A program made the translations under genes and the position numbers. From Rhodocyclales bacterium (GTDB lineage Bacteria > Pseudomonadota > Gammaproteobacteria > Burkholderiales > Rhodocyclaceae): DNA of 64,000 nucleotides. The stretch's first letter is position 1. Each line of letters begins with the position of its first letter. The stretch is from assembly GCA_016235765.1 (NCBI GenBank), contig JACRIZ010000014.1, positions 1-64,000 on the forward strand, read 5' to 3'. Below, piece after piece: positions 7,999-22,587 of the stretch. Under the pieces are notes generated by a model, which was not told the origin of the DNA, made no database searches, and was given only the letters and a program-made list of their open reading frames with translations.

Positions 7999-10985
7999 GC
8001 GTCGCGGATACCTTCGGCATCGCACCCAGTAGCTGCGGCAAGCTGCGCGCTTTGCTGGAGAATACGCCGGGCCTGGCGCGGGTTTGGATCTATGGTTCGC
8101 GCGCCCGCGGCACGCATCGCAACGAGTCGGACATCGATCTGGCCATCGAGCCGGACGGCAGCAATTCGCGCCTCAGGTCCGATCTTTCCGCCCGGCTGGA
8201 GGGAGCTGGTCTGCTGTATCGGGTGGATATGACAAGCCTGGACGACAAGCTGGACGAGGGCTTTCGCGCCCAGATCGAGCGGGACAAGAAGCTGTTCTGG
8301 GAACCCCGTCGCCATGCGGCTACCGGGGAAATCGGCGCGACGCAATTGAAGCCGTTCCAGGCGACGGTGCTGACGAAGCTCGACGGCTATCTCGCCGAGT
8401 TGAAGAAACATGCGGTGACAAGCGAGACGGCAGCCAGGGCCCTGCGCGCTGCCGAGGTCGATATTCCCGGCGAGATCGCCGACTTCCCGAAGAAGACCTG
8501 GGAGGCGCTGAAGAAGGCGGGCGACCTGCCGCCGACTTTCGCCGGCCAGCCGCATTCGTCGAGGTTCGACGGCGCAGGGCGGGCGATACCGAACGTGTGC
8601 CTGAAGATTCCCACCGGCGGCGGCAAGACGCTGCTGGCGGCGGCGAGCGTGGCGCGGGTGTTTTCGTCGTATCTGGGGCGTCATGCGGGGCTGGTATTGT
8701 GGATCGTGCCCAACGAGGCGATCTACCGCCAGACGCTGAAGACGCTGGCCGACCGCGACCACCCCTATCGGCAGATGCTCAACGTGGCCGGCGCGGGACG
8801 GGTGAAGATCCTGGAGAAGGATTCGCCGCTGACGCGCCTGGACGTTGAGTCGCACCTGTGTGTAATGCTGCTGATGCTGCAATCGGCGGCGCGCAAGGAC
8901 GAGGCGCAGAAGAAGCTTAAAGCCTTTCGTGACCGGGGCAACGTGCTCGGTTTCACGCCGCGCGAGGACGATATCGAGGCGCACTGGCGGCTGCTCGGCG
9001 CGGTACCGAACCTGGATGTCTATGCGCCGTTCGGCGCCAGCCAGGAAGGGGCGCGGGCGCAGAAGGGCTCCATCGTCAAGAGTTCGCTGGGCAACGTGCT
9101 GCGCATTCAGCGGCCGATGGTGGTGATCGACGAGGGGCACCACGCCTACACCGAAAATGCGCTGCGCACGCTGGACGGTTTCAATCCGTCGTTCCTGCTT
9201 GAACTTTCCGCGACGCCACGTGCGGCGTCCGAAAAGAGCAGCGGCTCGAACATTCTGGTCGACGTGCGCGGCACCGATCTGGACGAGGCGGAGATGATCA
9301 AGCTGCCCATCCACGTCGACGTGCGCAGTTGGCCAGACTGGCAGAGTTGCCTTGCCAGCGGCGTCGCGCGCTTGACCGCGTTGGCCCGCGAAGCGGAGTT
9401 GTTGCGCGCGGAGACCAACCGCTATATCCGGCCCATCCTGCTGGTGCAGGTGGAGCGCACCGGCAAGGACATGCGCGACGCCGGCTTCATCCACGCCGAG
9501 GATGCCAAGGCCTACTTGATGCAGCTCGGCTTCTCCGAGCAGCAGATCGCCATCAAGACCTCGGACAAGGACGAACTGAAGCAGCCGGAGAACATCGACT
9601 TGCTTTCGTCGACTTGCGAGGTGCGCGCCATCGTCACCAAGCAGGCCTTGCAGGAGGGATGGGATTGCCCGTTCGCCTACGTGTTGTGCGCGCTGGCGGC
9701 GGGCCGCGACGTGCGGGCAATGACGCAACTGACCGGCCGCATCCTGCGCCAGCCGCAAGTGGCGAAGACGGGTCGGCCGGCGCTGGATTCCTGCTATGTG
9801 CTGTGCCACGACGCGCGCACCGGGGAAGTGGTGAAGGCGATCAAGAATTCGCTGGAAACGGAAGGCATGGGCGATCTGGCGCTGAAAGTCAGCGGTGGCG
9901 ACACGGCTCCCGATACGCAAACACGGAAGTTCACACGTCGTCCGGCATACGCCAGGTTGCGGATATTCCTGCCGCGCGTGACCTGGGTGGAGGCGGACGG
10001 GAACCGTCGCGAACTGGCCTACGAGAGCGACGTGTTGGCCGGGGTCGATTGGTCGGGGTTGAATGTCGAGGCACTGGGGCATGACTGGGCGCCCTCGGGC
10101 CCGATGAGGGCGCAGCAGTTCGATGTTGGGCTGGAGGTGCTCGATCATCCGGAGCGCGTTACGGCGGCGACCTCGGTGTTGCGCGCGGGTCAACTCGATC
10201 GCGCGTTGCTGGTTCGCGGTCTGCTCGATATTGTGCCCAACCCGTGGTGGTTGTGGACCTGGACGGACGCAGTGGTGGCGCGGCTGCTGGCGCAAGGTTA
10301 TCCGGAAGCGGTTCTGGCCGGCTCGATGACCTCGCTGCTGGAGCGCCTGAGACTCGACCTGGAGAGCGAACGCGACCGGGTGGCGCAGCAGGTGTTCGAC
10401 TCGGCGGTGGCCGCCGGGCACGTCGAGTTTCGCCTGCGCGCGGATGCGACCGACTATGAGTTGCCGACCGAGTTTCAACTCGGCCTGTCGGGCAAGCCGC
10501 AACTGATGGCGCGCGAAGATGGCCATCCGATAGCGAAGAGCCTGTTCGAGCCGGCGCTCACGGCCTTGGTCGATAGCGGGCTGGAATCGGATGTCGCCTG
10601 CTATCTCGATGGCCAGGCGGCACTGCAATGGTGGCATCGCAATGTGGCGCGTTCGCAGTATGGGCTACAGGGCTGGAAGCGTCACAAGGTCTATCCGGAT
10701 TTCGTGTTTGCCAAGGTGGATGTCGATGGCGCATCGCGCGTCGTGGTGCTGGAAACCAAGGGGCTCCACTTGGCCGGCTCCACGGATACGGACTACAAGC
10801 GGCGCTTGCTCGATCGCCTGACGCAAGCCTTCCGCGACGAGCGTGCCGGCGACCTCGTGCGCGCCGGAGAACTGGAACTCGTCGGCGGCGAAACGACGCG
10901 GCTGACCTGCGATCTGGTGTTCGATGCGGCGTGGCAGGGCAGCCTGCAATCCCGCTACTTCGCGGTTCCCGACTCGCAAGGATAG
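7995..10985 (+). CDS. MNT nucleotidyltransferase domain fused to Type III restriction endonuclease (Res) subunit
   Basis: N-terminal VWIYGSRARGTHRNESDIDLAI (MNT); then IPTGGGKT, DEGHH, SATPR, QEGWDCP, TGRILRQP helicase motifs and YPDFVF..VVVLETKG (PD-ExK). ATGA overlap with 7597-7998. Confidence 0.85.
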   Translation: MSVADTFGIAPSSCGKLRALLENTPGLARVWIYGSRARGTHRNESDIDLAIEPDGSNSRLRSDLSARLEGAGLLYRVDMTSLDDKLDEGFRAQIERDKKLFWEPRRHAATGEIGATQLKPFQATVLTKLDGYLAELKKHAVTSETAARALRAAEVDIPGEIADFPKKTWEALKKAGDLPPTFAGQPHSSRFDGAGRAIPNVCLKIPTGGGKTLLAAASVARVFSSYLGRHAGLVLWIVPNEAIYRQTLKTLADRDHPYRQMLNVAGAGRVKILEKDSPLTRLDVESHLCVMLLMLQSAARKDEAQKKLKAFRDRGNVLGFTPREDDIEAHWRLLGAVPNLDVYAPFGASQEGARAQKGSIVKSSLGNVLRIQRPMVVIDEGHHAYTENALRTLDGFNPSFLLELSATPRAASEKSSGSNILVDVRGTDLDEAEMIKLPIHVDVRSWPDWQSCLASGVARLTALAREAELLRAETNRYIRPILLVQVERTGKDMRDAGFIHAEDAKAYLMQLGFSEQQIAIKTSDKDELKQPENIDLLSSTCEVRAIVTKQALQEGWDCPFAYVLCALAAGRDVRAMTQLTGRILRQPQVAKTGRPALDSCYVLCHDARTGEVVKAIKNSLETEGMGDLALKVSGGDTAPDTQTRKFTRRPAYARLRIFLPRVTWVEADGNRRELAYESDVLAGVDWSGLNVEALGHDWAPSGPMRAQQFDVGLEVLDHPERVTAATSVLRAGQLDRALLVRGLLDIVPNPWWLWTWTDAVVARLLAQGYPEAVLAGSMTSLLERLRLDLESERDRVAQQVFDSAVAAGHVEFRLRADATDYELPTEFQLGLSGKPQLMAREDGHPIAKSLFEPALTALVDSGLESDVACYLDGQAALQWWHRNVARSQYGLQGWKRHKVYPDFVFAKVDVDGASRVVVLETKGLHLAGSTDTDYKRRLLDRLTQAFRDERAGDLVRAGELELVGGETTRLTCDLVFDAAWQGSLQSRYFAVPDSQG

Positions 10986-11341
10986 ACGGCAACGGTTGTC
11001 GTCTCCGCAAGGCCCGGCAAATGATCCGCAAGCGGAGCGCACTGGCCGTCCACGCACAGTTCGTAGCCGGCGGTGTAGGGCGAATGGCTAAGGCGCAAGG
11101 CCGATAGGGGTTTGACGGCCGGCTTGTAGTGCCAGGCGCCGTTCCTGAGCACCGCGTCGGCAGGCGGCTCCATGCCCGCACCAGAGCCGCGGATATGGGC
11201 CTCGGCGATCACCAGCATCCTGTCCTCGATCCGCCAGTCCTCTTCCCAGCGGGTCTTGGCGATGGAATGAGTCCAGGCGAGCGTGAAGGATTGGACGGCC
11301 AGCACGGCGGTGACCGCGCCGGCGGCGAGGCAAAGCGGCAT
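10955..11341 (-). CDS. DUF1850-like protein of TRAP-TAXI locus
   Basis: 128 aa starting MPLCLAAGAV at 11341, overlapping the stop of the TRAP permease; AWTHSIAKTRWEEDWRI and HSPYTAGYELC. Confidence 0.65.
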   Translation of the reverse strand: MPLCLAAGAVTAVLAVQSFTLAWTHSIAKTRWEEDWRIEDRMLVIAEAHIRGSGAGMEPPADAVLRNGAWHYKPAVKPLSALRLSHSPYTAGYELCVDGQCAPLADHLPGLAETTTVAVYPCESGTAK

Positions 11342-13437
11342 CAGGCGGCAGCGTGCAACTTGCGCGTGCGCAGCCAGTGCCAGGCGACGAAGAGCGCGGC
11401 AGTGGCGAAGCCGAGTTCGTCGGTGATCGGTAGCGCGGCAACCAGCAGGAAGGCGCCGGCGGCGGCGACGATGCGCTCGGCCGGGTTGAGGTCGGCGCGC
11501 CAGTGGCCGATGGCGGCGGCGCCCCACAGGCCGATGGCGAGTACGGCCTTGAAGACGATGTAGGCGACGGCCAGCAGGGTCGGGTCGCCTTGCAGCATCA
11601 GCGCGGGGTCGTACACCGCCATGTAGGGGATGACGAAGCCGGCGATGGCGATCTGCACCGCCTTGACACCGATCTTCATCGCTGATTCCTTGGCGATGGA
11701 ACTGGCGGCGAAGGCGGCCAGCGCGACGGGCGGCGTCAGGTCGGCCATGATGCCGAAATAGAAGACGAACATGTGGCTGACGATCAGCGGCACGCCGAGC
11801 TTGAGCAGCGCCGGTGCGGCGATCGAGCTGGTGATGATGTAGTTGGGGATGGTCGGGATGCCCATGCCGAGCACCAGGCAGACCAGCATGGTCAGGACCA
11901 GCGACAGGAACAGGTTCTGCTCGCCAACGGCGAGGATGAATCCGGCGAAGTTCGATGCCGCGCCGGTCAGGGTCAGCACGCCGATGATGACGCCGACGAT
12001 GGCGCAGGCGACACCGACCGGCAACGCCTGGCGGGCGCCGTCGATCAGGCCGTTCTTCATGGCGTGCAGTGTCTTGCGGCCGCCCTTGATCGAAAAGACG
12101 ATCGCCACCAGCGCACCGACCAGCGCCAGTACCGGCTGCACGCCCCACTTCTCCATCTGCGCCACGAACAGCGCGGCCGCGAGGCCGACGGCGACCCAGA
12201 ACACGTAGCGAAACGCGGTGGAAGACGCTCGCGCGGCGATGGCGGCGGCAAGGATCAGGATGGCGGTGAGGGCGAGGCCGGTCATGCCCGCGAACATCGG
12301 CGTAAAGCCATTGAACAGCATCCAGACCAGCACGGCGAGCGGAAGGACGAGGTGCCACTGCGCGCGCAGCGCCGCCCACGGATTCGGGCACTGGTCCTTG
12401 GGCAGGCCGAGGAGGCCTTTGCGGCCGGCTTCGAGGTGCACCATCCAGAAGGCGGTCAGGTAGTAGAGGATGGCCGGAATGGCCGCCGCCTGGACGATGT
12501 CGGCGTAGGGCACGTTGAGGTTCTCGGCCATGATGAAGGCCACGGCGCCCATCACCGGCGGCATGATCTGGCCGCCCATCGACGAAGTTGCCTCGACCGC
12601 CCCGGCGAAGACGCCCGAGTAGCCGAACTTCTTCATCAGCGGAATGGTGAACTGGCCCGTGGTCAGCACGTTGGCGACGCCCGAGCCGGAGATGGTGCCC
12701 ATCAGGCCCGACGAGACGATCGACACCTTGCCGGGTCCGCCCTTGGCGTGGCCGACCAGGCCGAGCGCGAAGGAGTTGAACAGGTGGATCATGCCGGCCT
12801 GTTCGAGGAAGGCGCCGAACAGGATGAACAGGAAGATGTAGGTCGCCGAGACCAGGATCGGAATGCCGTAGATGCCTTCGGAGCCGAGCACGAGCTGGCC
12901 GACGATCTGGTCCACGCCGTAGCCGCGGTGGGCGAGGTCACCGGGCAGGTACTGGCCGAACAGGCCGTAGAGCAGGAACAGGCCGCAGACGATGGGCAGC
13001 GCCAGGCCGAGGATGCGCCGCGCCGCCTCGAAGGTGAGGACGATGACGGCGACGCCGACCATCATGTCGGGCGTATTCGGTTCGCCGGCGCGCTGGATCA
13101 GGTCGCCTTCATAGACCCAGTGGTAGGTGCCGAGCACGAAGGCGCCCGCCGCCAGCAGCCAGTCGCCGATCGACACCCGCGAGAGTCTGGCGCCGTGGCG
13201 GAAGGCCGGGTAGAGGATGAAGGTGATGGCCAGCAGAAATCCGACATGCAGCGAGCGCATGACCAGGCTGGAAAGCGGATGGAAGGCCGCGACCATGATT
13301 TGGTAGGCCGAGAAGGCCAGGCACATACCGGCCAGGAGGTGCGCTGACCAGCCGCCGAGCCGGCGCTGGATGCCGTGCTCGGAGAACTCCTCCAGCCCGT
13401 GGTCGGGCGCTGCGCTGTGGTCGGTCATGTCCGTCAT
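11341..13437 (-). CDS. TRAP transporter fused permease (4TM/12TM)
   Basis: Highly hydrophobic, TRAP DctM-like blocks (VSSGLMGTISGSGVANVLTTGQFTIPLMKK). Confidence 0.9.
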   Translation of the reverse strand: MTDMTDHSAAPDHGLEEFSEHGIQRRLGGWSAHLLAGMCLAFSAYQIMVAAFHPLSSLVMRSLHVGFLLAITFILYPAFRHGARLSRVSIGDWLLAAGAFVLGTYHWVYEGDLIQRAGEPNTPDMMVGVAVIVLTFEAARRILGLALPIVCGLFLLYGLFGQYLPGDLAHRGYGVDQIVGQLVLGSEGIYGIPILVSATYIFLFILFGAFLEQAGMIHLFNSFALGLVGHAKGGPGKVSIVSSGLMGTISGSGVANVLTTGQFTIPLMKKFGYSGVFAGAVEATSSMGGQIMPPVMGAVAFIMAENLNVPYADIVQAAAIPAILYYLTAFWMVHLEAGRKGLLGLPKDQCPNPWAALRAQWHLVLPLAVLVWMLFNGFTPMFAGMTGLALTAILILAAAIAARASSTAFRYVFWVAVGLAAALFVAQMEKWGVQPVLALVGALVAIVFSIKGGRKTLHAMKNGLIDGARQALPVGVACAIVGVIIGVLTLTGAASNFAGFILAVGEQNLFLSLVLTMLVCLVLGMGIPTIPNYIITSSIAAPALLKLGVPLIVSHMFVFYFGIMADLTPPVALAAFAASSIAKESAMKIGVKAVQIAIAGFVIPYMAVYDPALMLQGDPTLLAVAYIVFKAVLAIGLWGAAAIGHWRADLNPAERIVAAAGAFLLVAALPITDELGFATAALFVAWHWLRTRKLHAAA

Positions 13438-13438
13438 G

Positions 13439-13466
13439 AAAAGTCAGTCATGGCGGTACGCCACTT
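13439..13466 (+). repeat. short intergenic hairpin repeat, copy A
   Basis: aaaagtcagtcatggcggtacgccacttac. Confidence 0.5.
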
Positions 13467-14421
13467 ACTTGAGCAAACCAGCCTCCCGGTAGTACTTCTC
13501 GGCGCCCGGATGCAACGGCACCGGCGGGTTGCTGGCCGCGGTCTCCTTCCTGATGGCCTTGGCGGCGGCGTGGGCGGCGACCATCGCGTCCTGGTTCTCG
13601 AACATGGCCTTGGTCATTTTGTAGACCGTGTCGGCCGGCACGCCGGCGTGCGTCGCCAGGTAGTTCTGCACCGTCACGGTCGGCACGTCGGCGGTCTGGC
13701 CGTTGTAGGTGTTGGCCGGGATGGTGCCGGTCTGGTAGGCCGGGTCGCCGATCTTTGCCACCATGTCGGCCGGGATCGGCAACACGACGATCTTGACCGC
13801 GGTCGCCAGGTCGCGCACGGCGGCGACGCCGAGGCCCGACGAGAGCAGCGTCGCGTCGAGCTGGCGGTTCTTGATCAGCTCCACCGACTCCGCGTAGCCG
13901 AGGTATTCGACCTTGCCGAGGTCGGCGTAGCTGAGACCGGCGCCCTTGAGGATGGCGCGGCTGTTCAGCTCGGTGCCGCTCTTCGGGGCGCCGACCGAGA
14001 TGCGCTTGCCCTTCAGGTCGGCGAGCGTCTTGATGCCGGAATCGGCGCTGGCCAGGAAGTGGATGTAGTTCGGGTAGATCGCGGCGATGGTGCGCAGCTT
14101 GTCGAGCTTGGCCTTGAAGCCGGCCTCCTCGTTGCCCTGCCACGCCAGGCTGTACGTGTCGCCGAGCGTGAAGGCGACCTCGCCGCGGCCTGCCTGCAGC
14201 AGGTTGAGGTTTTCGGCGCTGGCCTTGGTTGCCTGCACCGTCGCTTTCGCGTCGGGCAGCACCTTGCCGTAAATCTGGGTCAGCGAAACGCCGAGCGGGT
14301 AATAGACGCCGCTGGTGCCGCCGGTCAGGACGTTGATGAATTCGGCGGCGAGGACGGCGGGGGCGGCGACTGTGAAGGCGGCGGCGACCAACGCGGCGCG
14401 CAGGGTGGGGTGGGCTTTCAT
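13465..14421 (-). CDS. TAXI family TRAP transporter solute-binding subunit
   Basis: Signal peptide plus FINVLTGGTSGVYYPLGVSLTQIYGKVLP, NLNLLQAGRGEVAFTLGD. Confidence 0.9.
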   Translation of the reverse strand: MKAHPTLRAALVAAAFTVAAPAVLAAEFINVLTGGTSGVYYPLGVSLTQIYGKVLPDAKATVQATKASAENLNLLQAGRGEVAFTLGDTYSLAWQGNEEAGFKAKLDKLRTIAAIYPNYIHFLASADSGIKTLADLKGKRISVGAPKSGTELNSRAILKGAGLSYADLGKVEYLGYAESVELIKNRQLDATLLSSGLGVAAVRDLATAVKIVVLPIPADMVAKIGDPAYQTGTIPANTYNGQTADVPTVTVQNYLATHAGVPADTVYKMTKAMFENQDAMVAAHAAAKAIRKETAASNPPVPLHPGAEKYYREAGLLK

Positions 14422-14471
14422 GGTGACTCCTCCGGGGGGCTGTTGTTGTATGTACCAGCTTACACGATGGA

Positions 14472-15633
<1,162 letters not shown>

Positions 15634-15641
<8 letters not shown>

Positions 15642-16890
15642 GCACCTCACCGTTGCCGAGCACGATCCACTTCTGCGACGTAAGCCCTTCCAGTCCGACC
15701 GGACCGCGGGCGTGGAACTTGTCGGTGGAGATACCGATCTCCGCGCCGAGGCCGTACTCGAAGCCGTCGGCGAAGCGGGTCGAGGCGTTCACCATCACCG
15801 AGCTGGAATCGACCTCGCGCAGGAAGCGCATGGCGTGCGTGTAGTTCTCGGTGACGATGGCTTCCGTGTGGCCGCTCGAATACTTGTTGATGTGTTCGAT
15901 CGCCTCGCCGACGTCCGCCACCACCTTGCAGGAGATGATCGCCGCCAGGTACTCGGTGTAGTAATCCTCCTCGGTCGCCGCCTTGGCGCCCGGCACCAGC
16001 GCCAGCGTCTCCGCGCAGCCGCGGATCTCCACGCCCTTGGTCATCAGCATCTTGCCGATGGCCGGCAGTTGCGCCGCCGCTACCCGGCGTGCCACCACGA
16101 CTGACTCTGCGGTGTTGCAGGTGCCGAGCCGCTGCGTCTTGGCGTTTTCGATGATCTTCAGCGCCATGGCCGGATCGGCCGCGTCGTCGACATAGACGTG
16201 GCAGTTGCCGTCGAGATGCTTGATCACCGGCACGCGCGCCTCCTTCGAGATGCGCTCGATCAGGCCCTTGCCGCCGCGCGGCACGATCACGTCGACGTAC
16301 TGGGGCATGGCGACCAGGTGGCCGACGGCCGCGCGGTCCGTGGTCTCGACCACCTGCACGGCGGTTTCGGGCAAGCCGGCAGTCTTGAGTCCGGTACGCA
16401 CGCAGGCGGCGACCGCCTGGTTGCTACGGATCGCTTCCTTGCCGCCGCGCAGGATCGCGGCGTTGCCGGACTTGAGGCAGAGCGCCGCCGCATCGGCGGT
16501 GACGTTCGGCCGCGCTTCGTAGATGATGCCGACCACGCCCAGCGGCACGCGCATCTTGCCGACCTGGATGCCCGTCGGGCGGCGCTTGAGATCGGTGATC
16601 TCGCCGACCGGGTCGGGCAGGGCAGCGACCTGCTCCAGACCTTGCGCCATCGATTCGATGCCCTTGGCAGTCAGCGTCAGGCGGTCGAGCAACGCTGCGT
16701 CGAGGCCGTTGGCCTTCGCTTCGGCAACGTCGGCGGCATTGGCGGCGAGCAGGGCATCGCGGCTATCGCGGATGGCTTTCGCCATCGCCAGCAGCGCGGC
16801 ATCCTTGGCGGCGGTCGAAGCCTTGGCGGTCTCGCGCGACGCGGCGCGGGCGGCCTGGCCGACGCCTTCCATGTAGTCCTTAACGTTCAT
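15634..16890 (-). CDS. proA: glutamate-5-semialdehyde dehydrogenase
   Basis: [59 protein letters not shown]. Confidence 0.95.
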
Positions 16891-16896
16891 AATTTT

Positions 16897-16972
16897 TCAC
16901 CACCAAGAGCACCAAGGACACCAAGAAATGCATCCTGGGTGTTCTTGGTGTCCTTGGTGTCCTTTGTGGTGA
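16897..16972. repeat. intergenic palindrome (about 31-bp arms, 14-nt loop)
   Basis: Arm tcaccaccaagagcaccaaggacaccaagaa pairs with ttcttggtgtccttggtgtcctttgtggtga (about 3 mismatches). Confidence 0.85.
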
Positions 16973-16978
16973 GCGATT

Positions 16979-17860
16979 CTAGGTCCTAGTCAAACGTAGC
17001 GCGAGTTGCAGCATTTCGTCCCAGACGTCGCCGCGCGCCACACCCTTGATCATGCGGTCGATTCGCGCCGCATGCAAGAGGGCCGCGCGGGAAGCGCGCT
17101 GCCGAGCCTCGTTGGCGACCGCCCAGAGCACCAGCGGCAGGGCTGCGCCTTCGGCCCTGAGGCCGTCCAGCGTGCGCGCGCAGCGGGCGGGATCGTTGGC
17201 CCGCAGGGCGTCGCGCAGGGACTCGATGTCGTAGCGCGCGACGTTGAGAACGGCCGCCTCCACGTCCTTGAGCGATACCTCGCCTTCCGGGTAGAGCAGG
17301 GCGAGCTTCTGGATTTCCTGGTGCGCGGCGAGGAGATTGCCTTCGACGTGGGTGGCGATGAAGTCGAGTGCCTCGCGCGGCGCCGTCTGGTTCTGGCGCT
17401 TCAGGCGCCCGGCGATCCAGGCGGGCAGTTGCGCTACGCCGGGCGCGGCGCACTCGATGGCGACGCCCGCCTCGGCGAGTTTGGCGAACCATGCGGCCTT
17501 CCTGGCCTGCCAGTCGAGTTCCGGCAGGGAGATCAGCGTCACGGTGCCCGAAGGCAGGTTGGCGCAGTAGCGGCCGAGCGCTTCGCCGCCGTCGCGGCCG
17601 GGCTTGCCGGAGGGGATGCGCAGGTCGATCACCTTGTCGCCGCCGAACAGCGAGAGGTTGCCGGCCGCCATGAACAGGTCGTCCCATTTGAAGCTTTGCG
17701 TCACCATCAGCACTTCGCGCTCGCTGTAGCCGTGCTTCCTGGCGGCGGCGCGGATCGTGTCGGCGGCCTCGATGGCCAGCAGGCCGTCGCCGTGCACGAC
17801 GTAGAGCGGCGCCAGTCCCTTTTCAAGGTGTGCGCCGAGTTGCTCGGGGCGCAGGTTCAT
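16979..17860 (-). CDS. holA: DNA polymerase III delta subunit
   Basis: LAPLYVVHGDGLLAIEAADTIRAAARKHG..FGGDKVIDLRIPSGKPG; adjacent to lptE and leuS as in many proteobacteria. Confidence 0.9.
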   Translation of the reverse strand: MNLRPEQLGAHLEKGLAPLYVVHGDGLLAIEAADTIRAAARKHGYSEREVLMVTQSFKWDDLFMAAGNLSLFGGDKVIDLRIPSGKPGRDGGEALGRYCANLPSGTVTLISLPELDWQARKAAWFAKLAEAGVAIECAAPGVAQLPAWIAGRLKRQNQTAPREALDFIATHVEGNLLAAHQEIQKLALLYPEGEVSLKDVEAAVLNVARYDIESLRDALRANDPARCARTLDGLRAEGAALPLVLWAVANEARQRASRAALLHAARIDRMIKGVARGDVWDEMLQLALRLTRT

Positions 17861-18354
17861 TGCGCGCTGGCGTTCGCCTGGGGTTTCACGGCGGCCAGCC
17901 GGCGCAACAGTTGTTGCACCAGGTCGTTCTGGATGTCGCGCCAGAGCAGGACTTCCTCGGCCTCCTTCGACAGCACGGCGGAATCGTCGAAGGTCATTTC
18001 GCGCGAGAGGATGATCGAATTCTGCGGCAGGTATTCGCCGCCGGCATTGTTCGCTACCGCGAACACGAAGGTCCGGGTCAGTTGGTATTCGCGCACCCGG
18101 CCGGCCGAATTGAGCGACAGGATCTTCTTGACCGGCGTGTCGGAAATGATCTTCAGGGTCGCCTGCGCCTCGTTCGCCGCATCGGTGATGCGCGTCTGGG
18201 TCGAGGCCTCGACGTTGCGCTTGATGATGGCGCGCAGTTCGCTGCTTTCCGGCTGGGCGATGTAGAGCGTGTCGAAGGGCAGCGAATAGGCGCCGCGCAG
18301 ATGGAAGCCGCAGGCGGAAACGAGCAGGGCGACGGCGACGATCCAGAGGCGCAT
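17857..18354 (-). CDS. lptE: LPS assembly lipoprotein LptE
   Basis: Lipobox (LLVSACGFHLRG) and gene order leuS-lptE-holA. Confidence 0.9.
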   Translation of the reverse strand: MRLWIVAVALLVSACGFHLRGAYSLPFDTLYIAQPESSELRAIIKRNVEASTQTRITDAANEAQATLKIISDTPVKKILSLNSAGRVREYQLTRTFVFAVANNAGGEYLPQNSIILSREMTFDDSAVLSKEAEEVLLWRDIQNDLVQQLLRRLAAVKPQANASAQ

Positions 18355-18362
18355 GCGATTTC

Positions 18363-22020
<3,658 letters not shown>

Positions 22021-22103
22021 GCGCCGATTCTATGGGATTCCCTCGCCCATGATCGGGCCCGGACCAAAGCGGCGCTACTGCGTTTCCGCGACGGGCGTCG
22101 TGG

Positions 22104-22457
22104 TCAGTGAATCAGCGGCGGACGGAAGTTCTGGCCGAGGATGCGCCAGGCACGGATTGGCGCCAGCGCGATTTCGTCGAAAATGTCCATGCGCACGGTC
22201 CAGACATCGGCGAGGCTGCGTGCCCAGGGACGCCAGCCAAAGGATTCGGCATCCTCGCGTCGCGATTCGGCCGCGATCAGTTCCAACAGGCGAGCCATGG
22301 CGGCCTGCCAGTAGTCCGAGGTTTCCGCGGCGTGCGCATGGGCCGCATGCCGCAGGGCGGCTTGCCAGAGGGTGAGGGCGCGTCGATCGCCGATGCCGGC
22401 CTTGTGGGCCAGCCACGGCAGGATCATGGGCGCCTTGGCGAGGATAGGTTCGTTCAT
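22104..22457 (-). CDS. conserved hypothetical protein
   Basis: ORF from MNEPILAKAPMILPWLAHKAG with good upstream spacing. Confidence 0.5.
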   Translation of the reverse strand: MNEPILAKAPMILPWLAHKAGIGDRRALTLWQAALRHAAHAHAAETSDYWQAAMARLLELIAAESRREDAESFGWRPWARSLADVWTVRMDIFDEIALAPIRAWRILGQNFRPPLIH

Positions 22458-22587
22458 GGCGTTCTCCTTTGCTGCAATGCAGCAATACGTATTGTATGGA
22501 CAGCAACGATCCTTTACAAGTTGCGGTTGACCACAATGCTGCTCCGCACAATCCTGGGGCGCGCCTGGCAAGTCCTATAATCCGGCG

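Noticed and set aside
7950-10637. 895-aa minus-strand ORF antisense to MNT-Res
   Set aside because: Overlaps a clearly motif-bearing gene on the other strand; no recognisable domain.
11773-13347. 524-aa plus-strand ORF opposite the TRAP permease
   Set aside because: Asp/Arg/Gln-rich shadow ORF of a hydrophobic gene, a known artefact.
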